Assembly: GCF_006715095.1 (NCBI RefSeq)
Contig: NZ_VFMO01000001.1
Span: forward strand, 3,469,117-3,533,116
DNA length: 64,000 nucleotides
Direction: 5' to 3'
Origin: Yimella lutea
Lineage (GTDB): Bacteria > Actinomycetota > Actinomycetes > Actinomycetales > Dermatophilaceae
In this document: positions 7,937 to 15,761 of the stretch, in pieces
How the letters are laid out: the number at the start of each line of letters is the position of its first letter
Numbering within the stretch: the first letter of the stretch is position 1
Notes under the pieces: model-generated
The model's database searches: none
Told to the model about the DNA's origin: nothing
The model's input: only the letters and a program-made list of their open reading frames with translations
Made by a program: the position numbers and the translations under genes

Positions 7937-8314
7937 CTACGAACGCACCGGTCGACGCGGAAGCAAAGGCAAGTAGGCAGAGAGATCCGCTCGCCCACCG
8001 GACGCACGCAAGTCGCCACTCTCCTCGGCATCCGCCCAGGCCAGATCACCGACGACCAACGCCAGCCAGGTCGCAGCGGACAACTCGACGACGTTCGGCG
8101 GCGTACCCCGACGGTGCATCGTTCCCTCGATCACCTGCACCGCACCGAACGGCGGGACGCGTACCTCGACCGACCGTCCCGGCGCCTGCAGACCGAGTTC
8201 CTCCAGCGTGTAACGGACCGCCGTGGCGAGCGTCGGACGCGGCACCTGCGGGTCAGCACACCAGTCCTGGACGGCCTGCCTACCTGCACTCGGGTCAATT
8301 CGTCGCACTGCCAC
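7937..8314 (-). CDS. Sterol-carrier-family protein (SCP2-like, actinobacterial)
   Basis: 125 residues from GTG 8314; a second in-frame GTG 6 nt downstream is also possible. The N-terminus RRIDPSAGRQAVQDW and the region VEVRVPPFGAVQVIEG ... PPNVVELSAATWLALVVGDLAW fit the small actinobacterial sterol-carrier-like family, usually found beside purF as here. The fold would hold a hydrophobic ligand, but the natural ligand is unknown. The gene is divergent from the methyltransferase at 8332, with only 17 bp between start codons, so their promoters overlap. Confidence 0.75.
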   Translation of the reverse strand: MAVRRIDPSAGRQAVQDWCADPQVPRPTLATAVRYTLEELGLQAPGRSVEVRVPPFGAVQVIEGTMHRRGTPPNVVELSAATWLALVVGDLAWADAEESGDLRASGGRADLSAYLPLLPRRPVRS

Positions 8315-8319
8315 CGCCT

Positions 8320-8325
8320 TAGGCT
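8320..8325 (+). promoter_or_regulatory. -10 box TAGGCT for a leaderless transcript
   Basis: TAGGCT ends 6 nt before the GTG start at 8332 and no Shine-Dalgarno sequence intervenes. Transcription would begin at or beside the start codon. Confidence 0.55.
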
Positions 8326-8331
8326 CTCACC

Positions 8332-9144
8332 GTGCCCTCCGACGACAACGCTCGCATCGAGTTCCGAGACGACGAACGCGGTGGTGTCACCGTGCTGCGT
8401 GACGGGCACCCGCAGTCCTACGTCGATGTCGGCGACCCGGGGCTCTTGGCGTTCGAGTACGTCCAGCACTTCGCGAGCGTCCTCGACCTACTACCCGCCG
8501 GACCGCTCGCTGTGACCCATGTCGGCGGGGCAGCACTCACGCTGCCCAGGTATGTCCAGCACACCCGACCGGGTTCACCGCAGATCGTCCTCGAGCCGGA
8601 CGCCGAGCTCACTCAGGCTGTGCGCGAGAAGTTGCCGCTCCCCCGTGGCCACCGCATTCGGGTGCGCCCGACGGACGGCTGGACCGGTCTGCAGCAGCTG
8701 GCCGACGCGAGCGCGGACGCCGTCGTCATCGACGCTTTCGACGAAGGCCGGATACCCGGCGACCTGGTGACGACCGCCTCACTGCACCGGTGTTCGCACG
8801 TGTTGAAACCGAACGGTGTCCTGCTCTTCAACATCGCCGACCGACCGGAGCGCGCCTTCCTCAAGCGGGTGTTGGCTACTGCCGCAACGGCTTTCGACAC
8901 GATGGCGCTCCTGACCACCACCGAGGTCATGAAGAAGAAACGCTTCGGCAACTACGTCCTGATCGCGTCATCGACGCTCGACGAGGCCGCACTCGGACGC
9001 CGCGCTGCCGCGTCCGACTTTCCGACAGCCTTCGTCCGCGCCGGCGAGACTGCGGCTTGGGCACGCTCGGCGAAGCCGATCGCCGACCCGGACGAGGATC
9101 CAGCACCACCGCCCGAGACGAGCGGCACCCTCCGATTCCGTTGA
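8332..9144 (+). CDS. Spermidine-synthase-like SAM-dependent methyltransferase-fold protein
   Basis: 270 residues from a GTG without a ribosome binding site (leaderless). A Rossmann core is visible: VTHVGGAALTLPRY is the motif I glycine loop, IVLEPDAELT the acidic strand end, and ADAVVIDAFDEGRIP the motif with the catalytic-region Asp. This is the layout of the soluble actinobacterial spermidine-synthase-like proteins, which generally lack proven polyamine synthase activity. The last 40 residues are Pro/Asp-rich and probably disordered. The substrate is unknown. It converges on purC with 3 nt between stop codons. Confidence 0.75.
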   Translation: MPSDDNARIEFRDDERGGVTVLRDGHPQSYVDVGDPGLLAFEYVQHFASVLDLLPAGPLAVTHVGGAALTLPRYVQHTRPGSPQIVLEPDAELTQAVREKLPLPRGHRIRVRPTDGWTGLQQLADASADAVVIDAFDEGRIPGDLVTTASLHRCSHVLKPNGVLLFNIADRPERAFLKRVLATAATAFDTMALLTTTEVMKKKRFGNYVLIASSTLDEAALGRRAAASDFPTAFVRAGETAAWARSAKPIADPDEDPAPPPETSGTLRFR

Positions 9145-9147
9145 GCG

Positions 9148-10032
9148 TCAGTCGAATCGGCGTCCGGTGAGAGACTCGTACGCCTCGACGTACTTGGCAC
9201 GCGTCTTGTCAACGACCTCATCGGGCAACGGCGGAGGCGCTTCGCCGGAACTCTTGTCCCAGCCACTCGCCGGCGACGTCAGCCAGTCCCGGACGAACTG
9301 CTTGTCATAGGACGGCTGCGGCCCCCCGGGCGCGTAGGAGTCCGCCGGCCAGAAGCGCGAGGAGTCGGGCGTCAGCACCTCGTCGGCGAGCACCAACGTG
9401 CCGTCCGGGCGCTGCCCGAACTCGACCTTGGTGTCGGCGAGGATGATCCCGCGCTTCTCCGCAATCTCGTTGCCTCGCTTGAGGATCGCGATCGTCAGGT
9501 CCCGCAACTGCTGAGCGAGTGGCGCTCCGACCTCGGCCACGACCTCGTCGTAGGAGATCGGCTCGTCGTGCTCACCGAGGGGCGCCTTGGTCGAGGGCGT
9601 GAAGATGGGATCGGGCAGACGCGATCCGTCGACCAATCCATCCGGCAACGAGACACCGGAGACCACACCGGAGCGCTGATAGTCAGCCAGTCCGCTCCCC
9701 GTGAGGTAACCGCGAGCCACGCACTCGACCGGCGCCATCTCCAGCCGCTCCACCAACACCGCCCGACCGGCAACGGCGTCCGGCACGTCCGTGGAAATCA
9801 CGTGGTTGGGCACGAGATCGGCCAACTGCTCGAACCACCACAGCGAGAGCTGGGTCAGCACCTTTCCCTTGTCGGGGATGACGGAGTCGAGCACGAAGTC
9901 GTAGGCGGAGATGCGGTCGGAGGCGACCAGCAGGATCTGGTCGTCGCGGGCGACGTCACCCACAAGGGGGGTGTAAAGATCGCGCACCTTTCCCGAGTAG
10001 GCGTGGGCGTATCCCGGCAGGTCGAGACTCAT
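9148..10032 (-). CDS. purC: Phosphoribosylaminoimidazole-succinocarboxamide synthase (SAICAR synthetase)
   Basis: 294 residues. PurC joins CAIR and aspartate with ATP to make SAICAR. Signature segments are GKVRDLYT near the start, LVASDRISAYDFVL, ECVARGYLTGSGLADY, and near the end the active-site stretch IILADTKVEFG followed by DEVLTPDSSRFW. This is the long single-domain actinobacterial form. The gene stands alone and is divergent from csbD across a 129-bp intergenic region that must hold both promoters. Confidence 0.97.
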   Translation of the reverse strand: MSLDLPGYAHAYSGKVRDLYTPLVGDVARDDQILLVASDRISAYDFVLDSVIPDKGKVLTQLSLWWFEQLADLVPNHVISTDVPDAVAGRAVLVERLEMAPVECVARGYLTGSGLADYQRSGVVSGVSLPDGLVDGSRLPDPIFTPSTKAPLGEHDEPISYDEVVAEVGAPLAQQLRDLTIAILKRGNEIAEKRGIILADTKVEFGQRPDGTLVLADEVLTPDSSRFWPADSYAPGGPQPSYDKQFVRDWLTSPASGWDKSSGEAPPPLPDEVVDKTRAKYVEAYESLTGRRFD

Positions 10033-10161
10033 GTCGACATTCTTCCCGAGGCCACCGAATCCGATGACGCCGACTGCCCAAATCTGCGAATCCGCGGGTG
10101 AAGATGGAAGGAACGACGGCCACGGAATCGCCGTGAGGTCGTCAGAGGGAAAGGACCGAGC

Positions 10162-10359
10162 ATGGGTATCGGAGACAAGATCTCGAACAAGGCCGAAGAG
10201 CTCAAGGGCGCAGCCCAGGAGAAGATCGGCGACGCTCGTAACGACCCGGGCCAGCAGGCCGAGGGCCAGGCCGAGCAGTCGGGGGCCAAGATGAAGCAGG
10301 CCGGCGAGAAGGCCAAGGACTCGTTCGGCGACGCCAAGGACTCCGTCACCGGCAACTGA
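10162..10359 (+). CDS. CsbD-family stress protein
   Basis: 65 residues, hydrophilic, Ala/Lys/Gly-rich. The N-terminus GIGDKISNKAEELKGAAQEKIG is the CsbD signature, and two amphipathic repeats of similar pattern (KMKQAGEKAKDSFGDAKDSV) follow. AAAGGA is the ribosome binding site. CsbD proteins are abundant under general or envelope stress in many bacteria, but their molecular role is unsettled. Confidence 0.88.
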   Translation: MGIGDKISNKAEELKGAAQEKIGDARNDPGQQAEGQAEQSGAKMKQAGEKAKDSFGDAKDSVTGN

Positions 10360-10365
10360 CCCGGA

Positions 10366-10413
10366 GACACGACGAGGGCCCGGATCCGCACGGATCCGGG
10401 CCCTCGTCGTGTC
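10366..10413. terminator. Very stable bidirectional terminator hairpin
   Basis: Perfect 23-bp inverted repeat (10366-10388 and 10391-10413) with a 2-nt centre, between the convergent csbD and purD genes. No T run follows. A second palindrome TGAGCGCTCA (10415-10424) overlaps the purD stop codon. Confidence 0.75.
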
Positions 10414-10421
10414 CTGAGCGC

Positions 10422-11681
10422 TCAGACGGAGATCTCGCCGCGCTCGGCCTTCAGCGCGATGTCGGTACGGAACTGACCGCCCCGCATGCCGATTCGGTCG
10501 ATCGCTGCGTACGCCTTGTGCCGAGCCTGCGCCAGACCGTCACCCAAGGCGACGATCGAGAGCACGCGCCCTCCGGCCGACAGCAGACGGCCGTCGTCCG
10601 ACGACGTGCCGGCATGCAGGACGTACGCATCGCCTTCGACAGGAAGCCCTTCGATCACGTCCCCCGTCACCGGCGCAGCCGGGTAGCCCTCGGACGCCAG
10701 CACGACCGTCACCGCGTGCTGCGTATGCCAGCGCAACGACTCCAGTTGGTCGAGTCGGCCGCGAGCTGCTGCGCTGAGCAAGGACGCCAGTGGCGTGCGC
10801 AACCGGGCAAGGACGACCTGCGTCTCCGGATCGCCGAAGCGTGCATTGAACTCGATGACCCGCGGCCCGCGTGAGGTGAGTGCCAGACCGACGTACAGAA
10901 CTCCGGAGAACGGCGTTCCTCGCCGCCTCATCTCGTCGACCGTGGGTTGCGCGATGGTGCGGACGACGTGATCGACGAGGTCGCCGGGCGCCCAGTCCAG
11001 CGGCGAATACGCTCCCATTCCACCGGTATTGGGTCCTTCGTCGCCGTCGCCGATGCGTTTGAAGTCCTGCGCCGGCTCCAGCGGGATGACCGTCTCGCCA
11101 TCAGTGATGCAGAACAGGGACACCTCAGGACCGTCCAGGAACTCCTCGATGACCACCTGCGCACCACCGGCGAAACACGCCATCGCGTGCGCGACGGCTT
11201 CCTCGAGATCGTCGGTGACGACGACGCCCTTGCCCGCGGCGAGCCCGTCGTCCTTGACGACGTACGGAGCGCCGCTCGCGTCCAGTGCGTCCCGGGCTTC
11301 GGCCTCGGTGGAGCACACCCGGCTCATCGCCGTCGGCACCTCGGCGGCCGCCATGACCTCCTTCGCGAACGCCTTGCTGCCTTCAAGACGAGCAGCTTCA
11401 CCGGATGGACCGAAGACATCAAAGCCGTTGTCCCGCAGCACATCTGCCACGCCGGCGACCAGCGGGGCCTCCGCGCCGATGACAACGAGATCGGCGGACT
11501 CGGCCTGCGCGAGCCGAAGTACATCTGCCGGGTCCGTCGCCACCACAGGTCGACATTCCGCCAGCTCGGCCATGCCCGGGTTGCCCGGTGCCGCGACGAC
11601 CGCCTCTACATCGGGATCTGCGGCGAGGCTTCGCACGATCGCGTGTTCGCGGGCACCGGATCCGATCACCAGAATTCTCAC
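10422..11681 (-). CDS. purD: Phosphoribosylamine-glycine ligase (GAR synthetase)
   Basis: 419 residues, the expected length. PurD couples phosphoribosylamine and glycine with ATP. The ATP-grasp fold is visible: VLVIGSGAREHA at the N-terminus, the glycine-rich loop DGLAAGKGVVV, EEFLDGPEVSL, the family signature FNARFGDPETQ, and the C-terminal domain starting near HAVTVVLASEGYP. The GTG at 11681 is chosen because the family starts MRILVIGSG and a TAGGGT box lies 7 nt upstream; codons further upstream in the frame would encode unrelated sequence. Confidence 0.97.
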   Translation of the reverse strand: MRILVIGSGAREHAIVRSLAADPDVEAVVAAPGNPGMAELAECRPVVATDPADVLRLAQAESADLVVIGAEAPLVAGVADVLRDNGFDVFGPSGEAARLEGSKAFAKEVMAAAEVPTAMSRVCSTEAEARDALDASGAPYVVKDDGLAAGKGVVVTDDLEEAVAHAMACFAGGAQVVIEEFLDGPEVSLFCITDGETVIPLEPAQDFKRIGDGDEGPNTGGMGAYSPLDWAPGDLVDHVVRTIAQPTVDEMRRRGTPFSGVLYVGLALTSRGPRVIEFNARFGDPETQVVLARLRTPLASLLSAAARGRLDQLESLRWHTQHAVTVVLASEGYPAAPVTGDVIEGLPVEGDAYVLHAGTSSDDGRLLSAGGRVLSIVALGDGLAQARHKAYAAIDRIGMRGGQFRTDIALKAERGEISV

Positions 11682-11688
11682 GGGACCG

Positions 11689-11694
11689 ACCCTA
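11689..11694 (-). promoter_or_regulatory. -10 box TAGGGT of a leaderless purD transcript
   Basis: On the minus strand TAGGGT ends 7 nt before the GTG start of purD, with no Shine-Dalgarno sequence between. The rest of 11695-12008 has no gene: it holds the hairpin at 11761-11804 and the leader of the regulator at 12009. Confidence 0.55.
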
Positions 11695-11760
11695 CCCAGA
11701 CCACGGAAAAGGCCCGGAGCCACCGAGGATCCGAGCCGGGAACGAGAAAGAGAGACGGCA

Positions 11761-11804
11761 GGGCCCTCCCGAAAGTCAGGGGGGAGGTCTCTCGGGAGGA
11801 GCCC
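11761..11804 (+). other. Imperfect hairpin upstream of the 12009 regulator
   Basis: CCTCCCGA (11765-11772) pairs with TCGGGAGG (11792-11799), extended by GGGC/GCCC across a one-base bulge. It lies in the 327-bp intergenic region between divergent genes. A smaller palindrome GTTGACTCAAC sits at 11876-11886. It could be an attenuator or operator; nothing further can be shown. Confidence 0.35.
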
Positions 11805-12008
11805 CACCGCGAGCCTTGGGGTCGGCCGGAGGGGGACTCGGCGACGCGCTCAAGGGCTCGCACAACGGGAATGTTGTTGACTCAACTATTACGCACGGAA
11901 GCGGCCCATGTCCAGAAAAACCGTGACGGCCTTGTGACGCTGGCGGTGAACCGACAGTACGCTGGCGAAGAGTTGAGTCGGGCACGGGCCGGGTAGGAGG
12001 GGACGAGC

Positions 12009-13028
12009 ATGGACGACACGAGGAAGAAACAACGCGAGGACAGCAGAAATCCGCCGCCTCCCATCGTGGGCGATTTCGATCTGACCGACGACCACACCGA
12101 GATCTACCTGGCGCTGCTCGAAGCACCGTCGGTCACTCGCAACGAATTCGTCCGTCGGGGCTTCGAGCCCGAGTACGTCGACAAGAGCATGCGTGCCTTC
12201 GAACGTCGCAGCCTGGCTCGTCCACTCGGGTACGACGTGTGGGAGGCGATCCCGCCGGACATTGCACTGCCCGCCTTCGCCGCCCGACTGGAGGAGTACG
12301 CGACGACGATCCGTGCGTCCACCTCTGCCCTATCCCGCAGCTACGCCAATCGTTCGGCCGATGCACCCGACCCGAGCGGTTACGACCGCCTGAACAGTGT
12401 CGAGGAGATTGCGCTGGCCACCCAACAACTGCTGGCCAGGTCCGGCACTCAGGTGGTCGGGCTGCGCAACAACTCGCCGTACACCCGCTACCTGCTGGGA
12501 CTGCCGACCGACTTTCACGTGACCCCCGTCCGCAATGCACAAGGCGTCAAGCTCGCGGCTCGCGTCACGATGGACACGTCGATGATCCCGCACCCCCGCT
12601 TCAACGAGGTCGTCACCGCCCGGCAGAGCACCGGCGAGTTGTACCGCTTTCACTCGGGCCTGCCCTTCTCCGCGATCGTCAATGATCGAGGTCTGGCGGT
12701 CATCGACGCGCACGGTCCGGACGGTGAGGCGTTGGGTCTGATGATCAGCACTCCGGGCGCCGCGGCCGCCGTCAGCAACGTGGCCGAATGGGCCTGGCGA
12801 CTGGGTCGCGAGTGGCGCCTTGCCCAGGAGACTTCGGGCGAACTCGATGCCCGTGACAAGCGCATCCTGGAACTGCTCTCGTCGGGCACCACCGACTCCG
12901 TGATCGCCAAACGACTCAAGGTCTCCCAGAGAACCGTCGAGCGCCGGGTGCGCGAATTGATGGACCGTCTCGGCGCAACCACACGCTTCCAGGCCGGCGT
13001 ACTCGCCGCCAAGGACGGTCTGATCTGA
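12009..13028 (+). CDS. Transcriptional regulator, TrmB-like N-terminus and LuxR-type C-terminal HTH
   Basis: 339 residues, with GGAGGGG 8 nt before the ATG. About residues 24-70 (TEIYLALLEAPSVTRNEFV ... EPEYVDKSMRAFERRSLARPL) resemble a TrmB-type winged helix. The middle (about 110-260) is probably a sensor domain. The C-terminus DKRILELLSSGTTDSVIAKR followed by SQRTVERRVRELMDRLGATTRF is a LuxR/GerE helix-turn-helix. It is a one-component regulator of unknown ligand. A paralogue with the same architecture lies at 22150-23103. The neighbouring helD gene is 124 bp downstream and could be a target. Confidence 0.75.
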   Translation: MDDTRKKQREDSRNPPPPIVGDFDLTDDHTEIYLALLEAPSVTRNEFVRRGFEPEYVDKSMRAFERRSLARPLGYDVWEAIPPDIALPAFAARLEEYATTIRASTSALSRSYANRSADAPDPSGYDRLNSVEEIALATQQLLARSGTQVVGLRNNSPYTRYLLGLPTDFHVTPVRNAQGVKLAARVTMDTSMIPHPRFNEVVTARQSTGELYRFHSGLPFSAIVNDRGLAVIDAHGPDGEALGLMISTPGAAAAVSNVAEWAWRLGREWRLAQETSGELDARDKRILELLSSGTTDSVIAKRLKVSQRTVERRVRELMDRLGATTRFQAGVLAAKDGLI

Positions 13029-13152
13029 GCACGCTCGGCACCCTGCGTAAACTCTTGCACTTGCGCGGTCCACGCAACTCACGCGAGAACCGCCGCGGCC
13101 TGTTGAGATCTGCGCTCACGCGTACGGTCCCCGACCGAAGCTGGGGGAAGCA

Positions 13153-15372
13153 ATGACGACGTCCTCGACGAATGCGGTGTCGCCCGCCATCGAGAGTGAA
13201 CTGTCTCGCGAACAGGCACACGTCGACCGCGTGTACGCCGAGCTGAAGAAGGCGGCCGACCGGGCTGCCCTCGTCGAGGCCGAGGGCCACACCCGTGGCC
13301 GTTCCTCACGCACCGGCGAAGTACGCGAGGAGGAGATCACCGGCCTGTTCGAACGCGACGTGATGGTGTTCCAGGCGAGCAACCGTCGCCGTAGTTTCGA
13401 GACCCAGCACGAGGGCTTGGTCTTCGGACGCCTCGACATCGAGCACGACAAACCCGACCACCTCGGCGACACGCGCGAGGTGCGGTACGTCGGGCGCCTC
13501 GGCGTCCGCGACGACGAGTACGAACCGCTCGTCATCGACTGGCGCGCACCCGCAGCAGCCGCTTTCTACCAGGCGACCCCGGTCGATCCCAAGGGCGTGA
13601 TCCGACGCCGCGTGCTGCGTAGCCGCGGCGTGAAGGTGATCGGCATCGAGGACGACCTGATGGTGCCCGAGGCGCCTGAGGACATGGTGGTCGTCGGCGA
13701 CGGCGCGCTGATGGCTGCGCTCACCCGCACCCGCGGCGGACAGATGCGCGACATCGTCGCCACCATCCAGCAGCACCAGGACGAGGCGATCCGCGCTGCC
13801 GCCCGCGGCGTCACCGAGATCAGCGGTGGCCCGGGCACCGGCAAGACGGTCGTCGCACTGCACCGCGCCGCCTACCTGCTCTACTCCGAGCGCCGCAAGT
13901 ACGAGAACGGCGGCATCCTGGTCATCGGTCCTTCTTCGGCGTACACCGCCTACATCGAGCGTGTTCTTCCCTCCCTCGGCGAGGACACCGTCACCCTGCG
14001 CTCGCTCGGCGACGTGATCGAGGGGATCACCGCCACCCGCCTCGACGAGCCGACCGCGGCAGCTGTGAAGGGCTCCCTCCGAATCCGCCCGGTTCTCGGC
14101 CGCGCCGCCCGCGACCTGCCGCCGGGAGCACCCACACGTTTCCGGGCGATGATCTCCGGTCACCCGGTGCGCATCGAAGGGGATCGACTGCTCGACATCC
14201 GCCGCCGGGTGTTGCGTCATCACCAGCACAACGCCGCGACCGCTGCCGCGCAGGACGCACTCGGCGAGGCAGCGTGGACCCAGGTGCGGCCACACGTGGG
14301 CGCGCTGGAGAAGTCGGAGTTCCTCGACCGGTTCGGCGACCACCTCGAAGTCGAGTCGTTCATGAACCAGTGGTGGCCCCAGGTCGACCCCCGCGAGGTG
14401 CTGCTCTGGATGACCGATCGTGGACGCTTGCAACGGTATTGCGACGGTCTGCTGTCCACACAGGAGCGGGACGCGCTCGGCGATTCGCTGGACGCCGCTC
14501 TCGCGACCGGCGCGTGGAGCGTCGCCGACGCCGCCCTGGTCGACGACGTCTCGGCCCGGCTCGGGCTCGTCGTCGAACGCCAGGCCGAGGAGCGCGGGTT
14601 CTACGAGATCGAGTTGCTCGACGACCCGTCGGCCTACGACGTGCAGGAGGTTCGCACCTCCGGACAGGCCGCGTCCGCGCAGGAAGTGCAGTTCGAGCGG
14701 CGCCCCACCGACGCCCGCGAACGGCTGCTGCAGGGCAAGATCGGTCGCTGGGGCGAGTACGCCCACGTGCTCGTCGACGAGGCACAGGACCTCTCCCCCA
14801 TGCAGTGGCGAATGGTTGGCCGTCGTGGTCGGTACGCGTCATGGACGGTCGTCGGTGATGCCGCGCAGTCGTCCTGGCCGGACGAGGCCGAGGCGCTCGG
14901 GGCCCGCGAGGAAGCCTTCGGCAAGAAGGAACGCCGACATTTCCACATGACCACCAACTACCGCAACGCCCGCGAGATCTTCGAGTACGCGGCTCAGGTC
15001 GTCCGTCGGCACGTGCCCGACGCGGACATCCCGGACGCCGTGCGCGAGACAGGTGTGTGCCCACAGGACCTCGAAGCACCTGATGTCGTCGAATCGTCCG
15101 TGACCGCCGCTCAGGATCTGCTGGGCGAGGTCGAGGGACTCGTCGCAGTGGTGACACCCGCGAAATGGGCTGCAGCACTTGGCGCTTCGCTCAACGATTC
15201 AGACGAGCGGATCATCCTGATCGACCCGATGTCGACCAAGGGACTGGAGTACGACGCCACGGTCATCGTCGATCCAGACGAGATAACGCGAGAGTCTCCC
15301 GGCGGTGTCCGCGTGCTTTACGTTGCACTCACCCGTGCAGCGCACCGGATGACGGTCGTCCACCCGGCCTGA
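13153..15372 (+). CDS. HelD-family RNA polymerase-associated UvrD-like helicase/ATPase
   Basis: 739 residues. The N-terminal region is helical (SRE-QAHVDRVYAELKKAADRA), as in HelD arms that reach into RNA polymerase channels. The superfamily 1 ATPase core shows Walker A GGPGTGKT (about residue 225), the motif LVIGPSSAYTAYIERVLP, Walker B VLVDEAQDLSPMQWRM (about 540), TNYRNAREIF, and the late motifs DPMSTKGLEYD and LYVALTRAAHRMTV. HelD proteins remove stalled RNA polymerase from nucleic acid; some actinobacterial members (HelR) confer rifampicin tolerance. Sequence reading alone does not tell HelD from HelR. GGGGGAAG precedes the ATG. Confidence 0.87.
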   Translation: MTTSSTNAVSPAIESELSREQAHVDRVYAELKKAADRAALVEAEGHTRGRSSRTGEVREEEITGLFERDVMVFQASNRRRSFETQHEGLVFGRLDIEHDKPDHLGDTREVRYVGRLGVRDDEYEPLVIDWRAPAAAAFYQATPVDPKGVIRRRVLRSRGVKVIGIEDDLMVPEAPEDMVVVGDGALMAALTRTRGGQMRDIVATIQQHQDEAIRAAARGVTEISGGPGTGKTVVALHRAAYLLYSERRKYENGGILVIGPSSAYTAYIERVLPSLGEDTVTLRSLGDVIEGITATRLDEPTAAAVKGSLRIRPVLGRAARDLPPGAPTRFRAMISGHPVRIEGDRLLDIRRRVLRHHQHNAATAAAQDALGEAAWTQVRPHVGALEKSEFLDRFGDHLEVESFMNQWWPQVDPREVLLWMTDRGRLQRYCDGLLSTQERDALGDSLDAALATGAWSVADAALVDDVSARLGLVVERQAEERGFYEIELLDDPSAYDVQEVRTSGQAASAQEVQFERRPTDARERLLQGKIGRWGEYAHVLVDEAQDLSPMQWRMVGRRGRYASWTVVGDAAQSSWPDEAEALGAREEAFGKKERRHFHMTTNYRNAREIFEYAAQVVRRHVPDADIPDAVRETGVCPQDLEAPDVVESSVTAAQDLLGEVEGLVAVVTPAKWAAALGASLNDSDERIILIDPMSTKGLEYDATVIVDPDEITRESPGGVRVLYVALTRAAHRMTVVHPA

Positions 15373-15446
15373 TCCCCAAGGACATCCGTTGCCCACTCCA
15401 CGGACGCGGTCGGCCCGCCGGTGAAGCGGTGTTCGAGAATCGAGGG

Positions 15447-15755
15447 GTGGATGACTCGAACGGCCCCGAAGACCAGCGACTGCGCTCCTACCGGCAGTCG
15501 ATCGACAACATCGACGCTGCGCTGATCCACCTGCTCGCCGAGCGGTTCAAGATCACCCAGGCGGTCGGCCAGTACAAGGCCGAGCACGACCTGCCGCCGG
15601 CCGACCCGTCCCGTGAGGAACGTCAGGTCGCACGGTTGCGCACGCTCGCGGCGCAGTCGCAACTCGACCCCGAGTTCGGGGAGAAGTTCCTGCGGTTCGT
15701 GATCGACGAGGTGATCCACCACCACGAGCGGATCCGCGAGGACCCGACGGCCTGA
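15447..15755 (+). CDS. Chorismate mutase (AroQ type)
   Basis: 102 residues, an all-helical AroQ domain. It isomerises chorismate to prephenate on the way to Phe and Tyr. Visible features are LRSYRQSIDNIDAALIHLLA with the catalytic Arg region, the conserved ERFKITQAVGQYKAEHDLPP, and the C-terminal helix FLRFVIDEVIHHHERIRE. The start is uncertain: GTG 15447 fits the family N-terminus, GTG 15429 is an alternative. The gene lies 75 nt after helD and its stop sits in the palindrome TGAGCGCGCTCA (15753-15764) shared with the convergent lysS stop. Confidence 0.88.
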   Translation: MDDSNGPEDQRLRSYRQSIDNIDAALIHLLAERFKITQAVGQYKAEHDLPPADPSREERQVARLRTLAAQSQLDPEFGEKFLRFVIDEVIHHHERIREDPTA

Positions 15756-15761
15756 GCGCGC

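Noticed and set aside
11682..12008. Purine riboswitch or other purine-linked RNA upstream of purD
   Set aside because: No conserved aptamer core was recognised, and purD itself appears leaderless.
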